Origin: Flavonifractor sp052065355
Lineage (GTDB): Bacteria; Bacillota; Clostridia; Oscillospirales; Oscillospiraceae
Assembly: GCF_052065355.1 (NCBI RefSeq)
Contig: NZ_JBQHUF010000002.1
Location: 124,001 to 188,000, forward strand
DNA length: 64,000 nucleotides
Direction: 5' to 3'
Notes under the pieces: model-generated
Told to the model about the DNA's origin: nothing
Databases searched by the model: none
The model's input: only the letters and a program-made list of their open reading frames with translations
Shown: positions 25,910 through 35,063 of the stretch, piece after piece
Position numbering within the stretch: position 1 is the first letter of the stretch
Layout: each line of letters starts with the position of its first letter
Position numbers and translations under genes: made by a program

Positions 25910-26359
25910 ATGAAAGAGAATCGGAGTCCCCGCATTATCCTCATTGGCCGGTCTACGGCGGGAAAAACCACCCTGTGCCAACGGATCGCCAAGGAGGAGC
26001 TCAAGTATCATAAGACCCAAACCGTGCAGATACGGAATGAAACAATGATCGATACGCCGGGTGAATACCTGGAGCGGCGGTATTTTCGGGGTGCCCTGAT
26101 GGTCACCGCCGCCGACGCGGACATCATTGTGCTGGTGCAGGATGCCACCGAGCCGGGGAGCATGTTCCCCCCTGCATACAGCAGTACATTTGCCAAGCCC
26201 TGCGTCGGCGTCGTCACAAAAGCGGATCTTGCCACGCAGGAGCAGCTTGCACGGGCGCAAAAATATCTGAACATTGCCGGTGCTGAGGAGATCTATACGA
26301 TCAGCAGCGTAACCGGCGAGGGAGTGGATGATCTGGTTCAGCGGTTGGGCTTCCAATAA
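25910..26359 (+). CDS. eutP: EutP/PduV-family GTPase-like protein
   Basis: A 149-residue P-loop protein. Walker A GRSTAGKTT is near residues 13-21, the switch II-like IDTPGEYLE follows, and TKAD is the base-specificity motif. EutP was reported to have acetate kinase activity in Salmonella, and PduV is tied to compartment movement, so the exact job here is open. It starts 3 bases after the eutS stop. Confidence 0.92.
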   Translation: MKENRSPRIILIGRSTAGKTTLCQRIAKEELKYHKTQTVQIRNETMIDTPGEYLERRYFRGALMVTAADADIIVLVQDATEPGSMFPPAYSSTFAKPCVGVVTKADLATQEQLARAQKYLNIAGAEEIYTISSVTGEGVDDLVQRLGFQ

Positions 26360-26377
26360 GACAGGAAGGGTGCTCAC

Positions 26378-26962
26378 ATGGAAAAGGATGGAATTTCCGT
26401 CGTCATCGCCGACGACGAGCCGATCAGCAGAATGGACCTTAAAGAACTGCTGTCCGAGGGCGGCTATACCGTGCTCTCGGAGGTCTCGGACGGATTTGAT
26501 GCGGTGGAGCAATGCAAGCTGTATCATCCGGATCTGGTGATTTTGGACATTAAAATGCCCTTTTTGGACGGTATCTCAGCGGCAAAGATCATATATGAGG
26601 AAGAATTGGCCGATACCATCATCATGCTCACTGCGTACAGCGAGCGGGAGTTTGTGGAGCAGGCCAAGGGCTACGGTGTCAGCGGATATCTGGTCAAGCC
26701 CATCGACGAAAAGTCCCTGGTGCCCAGCATCGAGCTGGCGGTGGCCCGCAGCCGGGAGCTCAAACGGCTGCGTAAGGACATGGCGAAGGTCTCCGAACGT
26801 CTGGAGAGCCGGAGCGTGATCGAAAAGGCCAAGGGCGTCATCATGCAGGAGCAGTCGATGACCGAGCAGGAGGCCTATGATTACATACGAAAGCTCAGCC
26901 TGGACAAGCACCTCTCCATGCGGAGAGTAGCGGAGATCATACTGGTCAAAAACGGCGGGTGA
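26378..26962 (+). CDS. eutV: Response regulator EutV with ANTAR RNA-binding domain
   Basis: A 194-residue antiterminator. The receiver domain (1-120) has the acidic pocket ADDEP (11-15), phospho-acceptor Asp57 in VILDIKMP, and Thr/Lys switch residues (TAYSE, VKPIDEKS). The ANTAR domain (about 128-190, SRSVIEKAKGVIMQE...) binds dual hairpins in nascent mRNA. When EutW phosphorylates it in response to ethanolamine, EutV stabilises hairpins that exclude terminators. Such hairpins occur here before eutG, eutS and, in degenerate form, eutA, so it probably controls its own operon too. Overlaps eutW. Confidence 0.96.
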   Translation: MEKDGISVVIADDEPISRMDLKELLSEGGYTVLSEVSDGFDAVEQCKLYHPDLVILDIKMPFLDGISAAKIIYEEELADTIIMLTAYSEREFVEQAKGYGVSGYLVKPIDEKSLVPSIELAVARSRELKRLRKDMAKVSERLESRSVIEKAKGVIMQEQSMTEQEAYDYIRKLSLDKHLSMRRVAEIILVKNGG

Positions 26963-26967
26963 TCGGC

Positions 26968-28392
26968 ATGGATACCATTTGGGAGCTGTGCAGAAAGCAT
27001 ACCGACCTCTCTGACGAGGAGATCCGGGTCATCGAGCATACCTCGGCGATTCTGCAGCCCCTGGCGAACCTGGAAGACGCGGATATTTTCATTGACTGCC
27101 CCCGGCGGGACGGCGACGCCATCGTGGTGGCGGAGGCCAAGCCGGAGGATGTGCCCTCGTCCTATAAGAACACGGTGGTAGGGCTGCTGGCCAAAGCGGA
27201 GAATGAGCCAGCGGTAGCCCGCACCTTCCGCCTGGGTGTAGGCACCAAACAGATGAAGGCTACCACCCAGGAAAACGGCTGCACCATCCAGTCGGTGGAG
27301 CCCATCCGCCACGGCAACCGGATCATCGGTGTACTGATCCGTGAGAAGCGGGTGGACGAGCAGCATCTGGTCAGCGAACGCATCCACTTTTCTGAAAAGA
27401 GCTATGAGAACATCGCCAGTGTGCTGACCCGCATGGTGTCGGAAAACAACTGGCTGACGGAATGTATAGACGAGGCCCTGGTCATGGTGGATAGCAGCGG
27501 TGTGGTCACCTTCTGCAACTCTCTGGCCCGGGATCTCTACCAGAAGCTGGGCTATGTGGAGGATCTGCTGGGCCAGACCTATGAGAACATCCGGCTCATC
27601 GACCAGGAGGAGCCGCCGGAAGAGGTGTCGGGCTACTCCTTCGTGGAGACCACCGTGGGCCGGCATGTGCTGAACATCAAGCAGGTCCAGCTCAACGCCC
27701 CGGGCATGGCTTTCGCCCTCATCATCCGGGACGAGACCTGGCGGCGGGAGCAGGAAAAGGCACTGATTCTCAAGTCGGTGGCCATCAAGGAGATCCACCA
27801 CCGGGTGAAGAACAACCTCCAGACCATCGCCAGTCTGCTGCGGCTGCAAATGCGCCGCACCGACAGCGAGGAGACCCGTCAGGTCCTGGGAGAGAGCATG
27901 AACCGCATCCTCTCCATTGCCAGTACCCATGAGCTGCTGGCCCAGGGCGGCGTGGACGAGGTGATGATCGGTGAGGTCATCAACAACATCAAAAACAATA
28001 CCATGCGGTATTTTTCCAATCCCCACTGCCTGGTGACCATCACGGTGGAGGGGGACGACTTCCAGGTGGACTCGGACGTGGCTACCTCAGTGGCTATCAT
28101 CATCAACGAGCTGCTGCAAAACTCCCTGAAATATGCCTTTACGGACCGGAACACCGGTCTCATCACGATCACCGTGAAAAAGGGAGAGCTCTATTCCAGC
28201 ATCCAGGTCTGCGACAACGGCAGCGGCTTTGATGTCCACAGCACCGAGCGCAACCGGCTGGGCCTGTCCATTGTCCAGACCCTGGTAAAGGACAAGCTGC
28301 GGGGCAAGCTGACCATTGAATCGGGCGGCTGGGGTACCTGCGCAACCTTTGATTTTAAAAATCAAATGATCGAGGCGGACGTGGTGACGTAA
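26968..28392 (+). CDS. eutW: Ethanolamine-sensing histidine kinase EutW
   Basis: A 474-residue soluble sensor kinase. The N-terminal sensing region (1-150) resembles the histidine_kinase_N domain of EutW. A PAS-like domain follows (about 155-265, ECIDEALVMVDSSGVVTFCN). The HisKA_2/HWE-type phospho-acceptor block is IKEIHHRVKNNLQTIASLLRLQ (in parts, about 272-293), and the ATPase domain shows NELLQNSLKYAF and DNGSGFD. No transmembrane helices are seen, fitting cytosolic sensing of ethanolamine. ATG 26968 is used; a GTG at 26959 overlapping the eutV stop is also possible. Confidence 0.94.
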   Translation: MDTIWELCRKHTDLSDEEIRVIEHTSAILQPLANLEDADIFIDCPRRDGDAIVVAEAKPEDVPSSYKNTVVGLLAKAENEPAVARTFRLGVGTKQMKATTQENGCTIQSVEPIRHGNRIIGVLIREKRVDEQHLVSERIHFSEKSYENIASVLTRMVSENNWLTECIDEALVMVDSSGVVTFCNSLARDLYQKLGYVEDLLGQTYENIRLIDQEEPPEEVSGYSFVETTVGRHVLNIKQVQLNAPGMAFALIIRDETWRREQEKALILKSVAIKEIHHRVKNNLQTIASLLRLQMRRTDSEETRQVLGESMNRILSIASTHELLAQGGVDEVMIGEVINNIKNNTMRYFSNPHCLVTITVEGDDFQVDSDVATSVAIIINELLQNSLKYAFTDRNTGLITITVKKGELYSSIQVCDNGSGFDVHSTERNRLGLSIVQTLVKDKLRGKLTIESGGWGTCATFDFKNQMIEADVVT

Positions 28393-28409
28393 TCATGTCC
28401 CGGAATTCT

Positions 28410-28460
28410 GAGCGATGCAGCCCGGAAGCAGAGAGGATTTCTCTGCGTCCGGGCTGTTTT
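28410..28460 (+). promoter_or_regulatory. Terminator with ANTAR-like element before eutA
   Basis: The terminator is a 9-bp plus 7-bp stem (28418-28434 with 28440-28456), 5-nt loop and TTTT. Its 5' arm overlaps GAGC-GATGCA-GCCC (28410-28423), the same element as before eutS but with a weaker stem (one A-C mismatch). No promoter is evident, so this is likely an intra-operon control point between regulators and structural genes. Confidence 0.68.
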
Positions 28461-28485
28461 ACATTTTATGGTAAAATGAGAGCGG

Positions 28486-29925
28486 GTGAATTTCTTGCAC
28501 GAAGTCATACTCAGTGTAGGCATCGACATCGGTACCTCCACCACGCAGCTGATCTTCAGCCGTCTGACCATTGAAAACCAGGCCAGCAGTTACACGGTGC
28601 CCCGGATCAACATTGTGGACAAAGAGGTCATCTACCGCAGCAAGATCTATTTCACGCCCCTGCGTTCGGCCACAGAGATCGACGCCGAGGCAGTGAAACA
28701 GATTGTGCGGGAGGAGTACCGGGCGGCCGGGATCAAGCCGGAGGAGCTAAAGACCGGCGCGGTGATCATCACCGGCGAGACCGCCCGGAAGGAGAACGCC
28801 AATGAGGTGCTCTCCGCCCTGTCCGATCTGGCGGGTGACTTTGTCGTAGCCACTGCCGGACCCGACCTGGAGTCGGTGCTCTCCGGCCGGGGCGCAGGAG
28901 CCGACGTGCTGTCCCACGACCAGCGCATTACGGTGGCCAATCTGGACATCGGCGGCGGTACCACCAACATCGCCCTGTATGAGAAGGGCACCCTGCGGGG
29001 CACCTGCTGCCTGGACGTGGGCGGCCGCCTCATCAAGGTGGAGAACGGCCGGATCTCCTACATCTATCCCAAGACCCAAGCTCTGGCCAAGGCCCACGGC
29101 ATCGAGATCCAGGTGGGCGACAGAGCTTATCCCGAGCAGCTATACGGTGTGTGCCGCCTGATGGCGGCCCAGCTGGCCCAGGCTCTGCATCTGACGCAGG
29201 CCGACGGCCACCACGCCGGTATGTATACCAACGACGGCAGAGCCCTTCCGGACCAGCCCCGGGTACAGGCAGTGACCTACTCCGGCGGCGTGGCCGACTG
29301 CATCTATCAGAAGATGGAGGACGACGTCTTCCGCTTCGGAGATGTGGGCGTCCTGCTGGGAAAGGCCATTCGGGCCGATCCTGACCTGAACCGGGTAGAG
29401 CTCTGCCAGGCGGTGGAGACCATCCGGGCTACCGTGGTGGGAGCGGGGACCCACACCACCGAGGTCAGCGGCAGCACCATCCGCTACGAGCGGGACAAGC
29501 TGCCCATCAAAAATATCCCCATTCTGAAGGTATCGCCGGAGGACGAGGCGTCGCTGGAGACGCTGAAATCCTCTATCATACAACAGATGCCCCTGTTCAC
29601 GCCTGAGGGGAAGGCGGAACAGATCGCCATTGCTTTTACTGGAGAAAAGCGCACCAGCTTTGCAGATGTTCAGGCTTTGGCGGCGGCGGTAATAGAAAGT
29701 GCCAAGGAGGTGATTCAAGGTCCCTATCCCTTGATCGTGGTGGTGGAAAACGATATCGGCAAGGTGCTGGGCAACGCCCTCAACGTGCTCTTGGAGCACA
29801 AGAAGGAAGTGATCTGCATCGACGGTATCAAGACCCTCAGCGGTGATTACATCGATATCGGCGAACCCATCGCAGGCGGGCAGGTTCTGCCCGTCGTCAT
29901 CAAGACCTTGATCTTTAATTCCTAA
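28486..29925 (+). CDS. eutA: Ethanolamine ammonia-lyase reactivating factor EutA
   Basis: A 479-residue actin/Hsp70-fold ATPase. SVGIDIGTSTTQL at residues 10-22 is the phosphate-1 loop, and NLDIGGGTTNIALYEKG the phosphate-2 loop. EutA releases damaged B12 from ethanolamine ammonia-lyase using ATP. A GTG at 28486 is used; a TTG at 28495 is possible and neither has a strong ribosome site. It follows a terminator and is 26 bp ahead of eutB. Confidence 0.94.
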   Translation: MNFLHEVILSVGIDIGTSTTQLIFSRLTIENQASSYTVPRINIVDKEVIYRSKIYFTPLRSATEIDAEAVKQIVREEYRAAGIKPEELKTGAVIITGETARKENANEVLSALSDLAGDFVVATAGPDLESVLSGRGAGADVLSHDQRITVANLDIGGGTTNIALYEKGTLRGTCCLDVGGRLIKVENGRISYIYPKTQALAKAHGIEIQVGDRAYPEQLYGVCRLMAAQLAQALHLTQADGHHAGMYTNDGRALPDQPRVQAVTYSGGVADCIYQKMEDDVFRFGDVGVLLGKAIRADPDLNRVELCQAVETIRATVVGAGTHTTEVSGSTIRYERDKLPIKNIPILKVSPEDEASLETLKSSIIQQMPLFTPEGKAEQIAIAFTGEKRTSFADVQALAAAVIESAKEVIQGPYPLIVVVENDIGKVLGNALNVLLEHKKEVICIDGIKTLSGDYIDIGEPIAGGQVLPVVIKTLIFNS

Positions 29926-29951
29926 CAAGGATATTTGAGAGGTGAAGTAGC

Positions 29952-31322
29952 ATGATCTTAAAAACAAAGCTGTTTGGCCACGTCTATGAGTTCAAGTCCA
30001 TTCGAGAGGTCATGGCGAAGGCAAACGAGGAAAAATCCGGTGACAGACTGGCCGGCATCGCCGCGGAGACCGCGGAGGAGCGGGTTGCTGCCAAGGTAGT
30101 GCTCTCTCATCTGACCCTGAACGATCTGCGCAACTGCCCCGCCGTCCCCTATGAGGAGGACGAGGTCACCCGGATCATCCAGGATTCTGTCAACGAGACC
30201 ATCTTTAACGAGTATAAGAACATGACGGTGGCCGAGTTCCGTGAGTGGCTGCTGGACACTCAGACCACTCCCGACATGATCCGCCGGGCCTCCCGCGGCC
30301 TGACTTCCGAGATCGTGGCCGGCGTGTGTAAGCTGATGAGCAACCTGGACCTCATCTACGCTGCCAAGAAGATGCGCGTGACCGCCCACTGCAACACCAC
30401 CATCGGTCTGCCCGGCACCTTCTCCTCCCGTCTGCAGCCCAACCACACCACCGATGATCCCAAGGGCATCATCGCCTCCGTTATGGAAGGCCTGTCCCTG
30501 GGCTGCGGCGACGCCGTCATCGGCCTGAACCCCGTGGACGACTCCGTGGAGAGCGTGGCCCGCATCCTGAAGATGTTCGACGAGTTCAAGCATAAGTGGG
30601 ACATCCCCACCCAGATCTGCGTGCTGGCCCACGTGACCACCCAGACTGAGGCCGCCAACAAGTTCGGCGCTCCCCTGGATCTGATGTTCCAGTCCATCGC
30701 CGGTTCCCAGAAGGGCAACGAGGCTTTCGGCCTGAACGCTGCCATGCTGGACGAGGGCCGCGCCACCATGCTGTCCCGCGGTACCTGCACCGGCCCCAAC
30801 GTCATGTACTTTGAGACCGGTCAGGGCTCCGAGCTGTCCTCCGAGGCCCACAACGGCTGGGACCAGGTCACCATGGAGGCCCGCTGCTATGGCTTTGCCA
30901 AGCGCTACCAGCCCTTCCTGGTCAACACCGTCGTCGGCTTCATCGGCCCCGAGTACCTGTACGACTCCAAGCAGGTTACCCGCGCCGGTCTGGAAGACCA
31001 CTTCATGGGCAAGCTGACCGGCATCCCCATGGGCTGCGACGCCTGCTACACCAACCACATGAAGGCCGACCAGAACGACATCGAGAACCTGGCCACCCTG
31101 CTGGTTGCCGCTGGCTGCAACTACATCATGGGCGTGCCCGAGGGCGACGACTGCATGCTGATGTATCAGTGCACCGGCTATCATGAGGCTGCTGCCCTGC
31201 GCGAGGTCTTTGGCCTGCGTCCCATCCACGAGTTCGACATGTGGCTGGAGAAGATGGGATTCTCCGAGAACGGCAAGCTGACCCCCAAGGCGGGCGACGC
31301 TTCTGTGTTCCTGCGTAAATGA
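29952..31322 (+). CDS. eutB: Ethanolamine ammonia-lyase large subunit
   Basis: A 456-residue catalytic subunit of the adenosylcobalamin-dependent lyase that converts ethanolamine to acetaldehyde and ammonia. It opens MILKTKLFGHVYEFKS. The barrel regions with AHCNTTIGLPGTFSSRLQPNH, VIGLNPVDDS and CDACYTNHMKADQND (in parts) match EutB of other bacteria. Codon use is strongly biased to C-ending codons, as for highly expressed genes. It is paired with eutC, which starts 14 bp after. Confidence 0.98.
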   Translation: MILKTKLFGHVYEFKSIREVMAKANEEKSGDRLAGIAAETAEERVAAKVVLSHLTLNDLRNCPAVPYEEDEVTRIIQDSVNETIFNEYKNMTVAEFREWLLDTQTTPDMIRRASRGLTSEIVAGVCKLMSNLDLIYAAKKMRVTAHCNTTIGLPGTFSSRLQPNHTTDDPKGIIASVMEGLSLGCGDAVIGLNPVDDSVESVARILKMFDEFKHKWDIPTQICVLAHVTTQTEAANKFGAPLDLMFQSIAGSQKGNEAFGLNAAMLDEGRATMLSRGTCTGPNVMYFETGQGSELSSEAHNGWDQVTMEARCYGFAKRYQPFLVNTVVGFIGPEYLYDSKQVTRAGLEDHFMGKLTGIPMGCDACYTNHMKADQNDIENLATLLVAAGCNYIMGVPEGDDCMLMYQCTGYHEAAALREVFGLRPIHEFDMWLEKMGFSENGKLTPKAGDASVFLRK

Positions 31323-31336
31323 GGGAGGTGCACGCT

Positions 31337-32227
31337 ATGAATGAGAAGGATTTAAGAAGCATCATCGAGCAGGTTCTGGCTGAGATGAACGCCGGCGGCG
31401 CCAAGGGCGCTGAGACCTGCTGCGGGACCGCTGCCCCCGCCGAGGCCGCCTGCCAGGTGGAGGATGGCTGCATCCCCGACATCACCGAGATCGACATCCG
31501 CAAGCAGTATCTGGTAAAGGACCCCGAGAACGGCGAGGCTTATGCCGAGCTGAAGATGAACGCTCCCTGCCGCCTGGGCATCGGCAAGGCCGGCGCCCGC
31601 TACAACACTCTGCCCCAGCTGGAGTTCCGCGCCGCTCACTCCGCCGCTCAGGACGCCGTGTTCAACGACGTGGACGCTGAGTTCGTGGAGAAGATGGGCC
31701 TGTGGACTGTGCAGACCCAGTGCGACAGCAAGGATACTTACCTGACCCGCCCCGACCTGGGCCGCAAGCTCAGCCCCGAGGCCGTGGAGACCATTAAGGC
31801 TAAGTGCAAGAAGAACCCCACCGTGCAGATCTACGTGGCGGACGGCCTGTCCTCCGCTGCTGTGGCTGCCAACATCGGCGACCTGCTGCCCGCTCTGATG
31901 CAGGGCCTGCAGAGCTACAAGATCGACGTGGGCACCCCCTTCTTTGTGAAGTATGGCCGCGTGGGCGTGATGGACGAGGTTTCCGAGATCACCGGCGCCG
32001 ACGTCACCTGCACCCTTATCGGCGAGCGTCCCGGCCTGATCACCGCCGAGTCCATGTCCGCTTACATCGCCTACAAGGCTACCATCGGTATGCCTGAGGC
32101 CCGCCGTACCGTGGTGTCCAACATCCACCGCGCCGGCACCATTCCCGCCGAGGCCGGCGCCCACATCGCCGAAATCATCAAGATCATGCTTGAGAAGAAG
32201 GCCAGCGGCACCGATCTGAAACTTTAA
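31337..32227 (+). CDS. eutC: Ethanolamine ammonia-lyase small subunit
   Basis: A 296-residue subunit that carries much of the B12-binding surface. The ATG at 31337 follows GGGAGGTG. The N-terminal segment DLRSIIEQVLAEM (5-17) is an amphipathic helix of the type that targets the lyase into the compartment. A Cys/Ala-rich linker follows. The conserved body begins near PDITEIDIRKQYLV. Later motifs include RPDLGRKLS, VADGLSSAAV and IGERPGLITAESMSAYIAY (in parts). Confidence 0.97.
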   Translation: MNEKDLRSIIEQVLAEMNAGGAKGAETCCGTAAPAEAACQVEDGCIPDITEIDIRKQYLVKDPENGEAYAELKMNAPCRLGIGKAGARYNTLPQLEFRAAHSAAQDAVFNDVDAEFVEKMGLWTVQTQCDSKDTYLTRPDLGRKLSPEAVETIKAKCKKNPTVQIYVADGLSSAAVAANIGDLLPALMQGLQSYKIDVGTPFFVKYGRVGVMDEVSEITGADVTCTLIGERPGLITAESMSAYIAYKATIGMPEARRTVVSNIHRAGTIPAEAGAHIAEIIKIMLEKKASGTDLKL

Positions 32228-32248
32228 GGAGTAGGGAGGAAAATTACC

Positions 32249-32899
32249 ATGAAAAGAGATCCATTGCCCGCACATGTCCTGGCGACCCGTCTGATCCCCA
32301 ATGTGGCCCCCGACATGGCAAAGGAGCTGGGCCTCACCCCCGACCAGAAGTCCCTGGCCATCATCACCGCCGACTGCGATGATGTCACCTACACCGCTCT
32401 GGACGAGGCCACCAAGAAGGCCGACTGCAAGGTCGTTTACGCCAAGAGCTTCTACGCCGGCGCTGCCAACGCCAACACCGCGCTGGCCGGCGAGATCATC
32501 GGCATCCTGGCCGCTCCCAACCCCGCCGAGGCCAAGGCCGGTCTGGAAGCCTGCGTGGACATGATCGAGAATGTCTGCCACTTCGTTTCCGCCAACGACG
32601 ATGACAGCGTGTGCTACTACGCTCACTGCATCTCCCGCACCGGTTCTTACCTGTCCGAGGGCTGCGGCATTGCCGAGGGCGAGGCCATTGCCTACCTGAT
32701 CGCTCCTCCTCTGGAGGCTATGTACGGTGTTGATGCCGCTCTGAAGGCCGCCGACGTGCGGATGTGCGTGCTGTACGCTCCTCCTTCTGAGACCAACTTC
32801 GGCGGCGCTCTGCTCACCGGCAGCCAGTCCGCCTGCAAGTCCGCCTGCGACGCCTTCGCCGCCGCCGTGGAGTCCGTGGCCGATCAGCCCAAGATCTGA
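32249..32899 (+). CDS. eutL: BMC shell protein EutL
   Basis: A 216-residue tandem-BMC trimeric shell protein. It opens with MKRDPLPAHVLATRLIPNV, typical of EutL, and two permuted BMC halves are visible (about 1-110 and 111-216). EutL trimers have a large gated central pore thought to pass ethanolamine and cofactors. GGGAGG precedes the ATG. It sits 22 bp after eutC. Confidence 0.95.
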   Translation: MKRDPLPAHVLATRLIPNVAPDMAKELGLTPDQKSLAIITADCDDVTYTALDEATKKADCKVVYAKSFYAGAANANTALAGEIIGILAAPNPAEAKAGLEACVDMIENVCHFVSANDDDSVCYYAHCISRTGSYLSEGCGIAEGEAIAYLIAPPLEAMYGVDAALKAADVRMCVLYAPPSETNFGGALLTGSQSACKSACDAFAAAVESVADQPKI

Positions 32900-32942
32900 C
32901 GGACGGAAAAAGACCTGACAAGGTCTGTGAACGGAGGTACTT

Positions 32943-33500
32943 ATGAAGGCATTGGGTATGATCGAGACCCGGGGACTGGTGGCCGCCATTGAGGCGGCGG
33001 ACGCCATGGTCAAAGCCGCCAACGTGGACCTGCAGTGCAAGGAGCACGTGGGCGGCGGCCTGGTCACCGTCATGGTGCGGGGCGACGTGGGGGCCGTAAA
33101 GGCCGCCACCGACGCCGGCGCTGCGGCGGCGGAACGGGTGGGTCAGCTCATTTCCGTCCATGTGATCCCCCGCCCCCACGGGGAGGTGGAGGGCATCCTG
33201 GGCGAACTGGATCCCAATCCGGAGCAGCCGGGGCCTGCGCCCCAGCCCGATCCGGAGCCGGAGCCGGAACCCGAGCCTGAACCTGAACCTGAGCCTGAGC
33301 CGGAGGCCGCACCTCCCGCAGAGGAGGAGGCGCCTGTCAGCTTCTCCGACGAGGAGCTGGAGAGCCTTCCGGTGGTCAAGCTGCGTGCCGTCGCCCGTCA
33401 GATCGGGCTCACCAGTATGACCAAGAAGGAGATCCGGTTCGCCAAGCGTGAGGAACTGCTGACGGCGATCCGTGCCTTTATGAACGACAGAAACAGCTGA
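32943..33500 (+). CDS. BMC shell protein with Pro-Glu linker and basic C-terminal domain (EutK-like)
   Basis: A 185-residue protein. A complete canonical BMC domain (1-88) is closely similar to the two EutM proteins downstream. A low-complexity linker (91-132) dominated by (PE)n follows, then a 53-residue C-terminal domain (LPVVKLRAVARQIGL...KREELLTAIRAF). That tail resembles SAP or Rho N-terminal helix-extended-helix folds that bind nucleic acid or act as adaptors. Escherichia coli EutK also joins a BMC domain to a nucleic-acid-binding tail, but of winged-helix type. Function is inferred; the tail could be a cargo or RNA tether. The GC-rich linker DNA is repetitive. Confidence 0.85.
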   Translation: MKALGMIETRGLVAAIEAADAMVKAANVDLQCKEHVGGGLVTVMVRGDVGAVKAATDAGAAAAERVGQLISVHVIPRPHGEVEGILGELDPNPEQPGPAPQPDPEPEPEPEPEPEPEPEPEAAPPAEEEAPVSFSDEELESLPVVKLRAVARQIGLTSMTKKEIRFAKREELLTAIRAFMNDRNS

Positions 33501-33545
33501 CGTTCATCCCCGGTGTAATTCCTACGGAAAGGAATGGAGTAAGCT

Positions 33546-35027
33546 ATGCAGCTTATCGATAAAGATCTTCTGTCCATGCAGGAGGTCCGTGAGCTGGTAG
33601 AGGCGGCCAAGGTGGCCCAGCAGGAGCTGGCCACTATGGACCAGGCCCAGGTGGACCGCATTGTCCGGGCCATTGCCGACGCGGGTGTGCGCAACGCCCG
33701 CCGGCTGGCCCAGATGGCCCACGAGGATACCGGCTTCGGCATCGTGGACGATAAGGTAATTAAAAACGTATTCGCCAGCCAGGGCGTGTACGAGCACATC
33801 AAGAACATGAAGACCATCGGCGAGATCAGCCGGGACGACGCCAAGGGCATCCGCACCGTGGCTGTGCCCGTGGGTGTTATCGCCGGTCTGATCCCCTCCA
33901 CTAACCCCACTTCTACTGCCCTTTACAAGGCGGAGATTGCCATCAAGGCAGGCAACGCCATCGTCTTCTCCCCCCACCCCACCGCTCTACGCTGCATCCT
34001 GGAGACCGTCAAGGTCATCCGGCAGGCCATTGCGGAGGCCGGCGGCAACGAGGACCTGGTGTCCTGCATCACCATCCCCACCATGGAGGCCACTGATAAC
34101 CTCATGCGCCACCGCGATGTGGCCATGATCCTGGCCACCGGCGGTTCCGCCATGGTGCGTGCGGCCTATTCCTCCGGCACCCCCGCCATCGGCGTGGGCC
34201 CCGGCAACGGCCCCGCTTACCTGGAGAAGAGCTGCGACCTGCCTCTGGCAGTCAAGCGCATCCTGGACTCCAAGACCTTCGACAACGGCACCATCTGCGC
34301 CAGCGAGCAGTCTATCATCTGCGACGAGGACATGGTGCCCGCCGTCCGGGCCGAGATGGAGAAGCAGGGCGCCTACTTCCTGGATGACGAGGAGCGGGCC
34401 AAGCTGGGCAAGTTCATCCTGCGAGCCAACGGCACCATGAACCCCGAGATCGTGGGCCGCAGCGTCGCCACCATCGCCAGCCTGGCAGGCCTGGAGAAGG
34501 TGCCCCCCACGGCCCGTGTCCTGGTTGCCCGGGAGACCGGCGTGGGCCGCGGCCACCCCTATTCCAACGAGAAGCTGGGTCCCATCCTGGGCTTCTTCAC
34601 CGGCACCGACTACAAGGACGTGTGCGACAAGGTGTGCGAGATCCTGCACTATGAGGGCGCTGGCCACACCTGCATCATTCACAGCAAGGATGACAGCGTG
34701 ATCGATTACTTTGCCAAGCGTGTGCCCGCTTCCCGCGTGCTGGTGAACACCCCCGGCGCCCTGGGCGGCATCGGCGGCACCACCGGCCTCCAGCCCGCCC
34801 TGACTCTGGGCTGCGGCGCTGTGGGCGGCTCCGCCACCTCTGAGAACGTGGGTCCCATGCACCTGCTCAACCTGCGGTACGTGGCCTTCGGCCAGCGTGA
34901 GCTGGACGACATCCGCGCCAGCGTGCCCGACTGCAAGGACGGCGTGTGCCATCCTGCTCCCAGCCTGGAGGATATCGACATCGACGATATCGTCCGCCGG
35001 ATCATCGGCCGTCTTCAGGCTCTGTAA
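33546..35027 (+). CDS. eutE: Acylating acetaldehyde dehydrogenase EutE
   Basis: A 493-residue CoA-acylating aldehyde dehydrogenase that turns acetaldehyde, NAD+ and CoA into acetyl-CoA. The catalytic cysteine lies in NGTICASEQS near residue 250, with PSTNPTSTALYKAEIAIKAGNAI (in parts), a conserved nucleotide-region segment. The N-terminus (5-30) and the last 20 residues (SLEDIDIDDIVRRIIGRLQ in part) both look like amphipathic compartment-targeting helices. AAAGGAATGG precedes the ATG. Confidence 0.96.
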   Translation: MQLIDKDLLSMQEVRELVEAAKVAQQELATMDQAQVDRIVRAIADAGVRNARRLAQMAHEDTGFGIVDDKVIKNVFASQGVYEHIKNMKTIGEISRDDAKGIRTVAVPVGVIAGLIPSTNPTSTALYKAEIAIKAGNAIVFSPHPTALRCILETVKVIRQAIAEAGGNEDLVSCITIPTMEATDNLMRHRDVAMILATGGSAMVRAAYSSGTPAIGVGPGNGPAYLEKSCDLPLAVKRILDSKTFDNGTICASEQSIICDEDMVPAVRAEMEKQGAYFLDDEERAKLGKFILRANGTMNPEIVGRSVATIASLAGLEKVPPTARVLVARETGVGRGHPYSNEKLGPILGFFTGTDYKDVCDKVCEILHYEGAGHTCIIHSKDDSVIDYFAKRVPASRVLVNTPGALGGIGGTTGLQPALTLGCGAVGGSATSENVGPMHLLNLRYVAFGQRELDDIRASVPDCKDGVCHPAPSLEDIDIDDIVRRIIGRLQAL

Positions 35028-35063
35028 TCCCTCTGAATTGTTCCAGGAAAGGAATGGTCGAAT

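Noticed and set aside
33240..33310. A tandem DNA repeat as a possible mobile or microsatellite element
   Set aside because: The repeat is the in-frame coding of a Pro-Glu linker within a BMC protein, and its codons vary among GAG, GAA, CCG and CCT.
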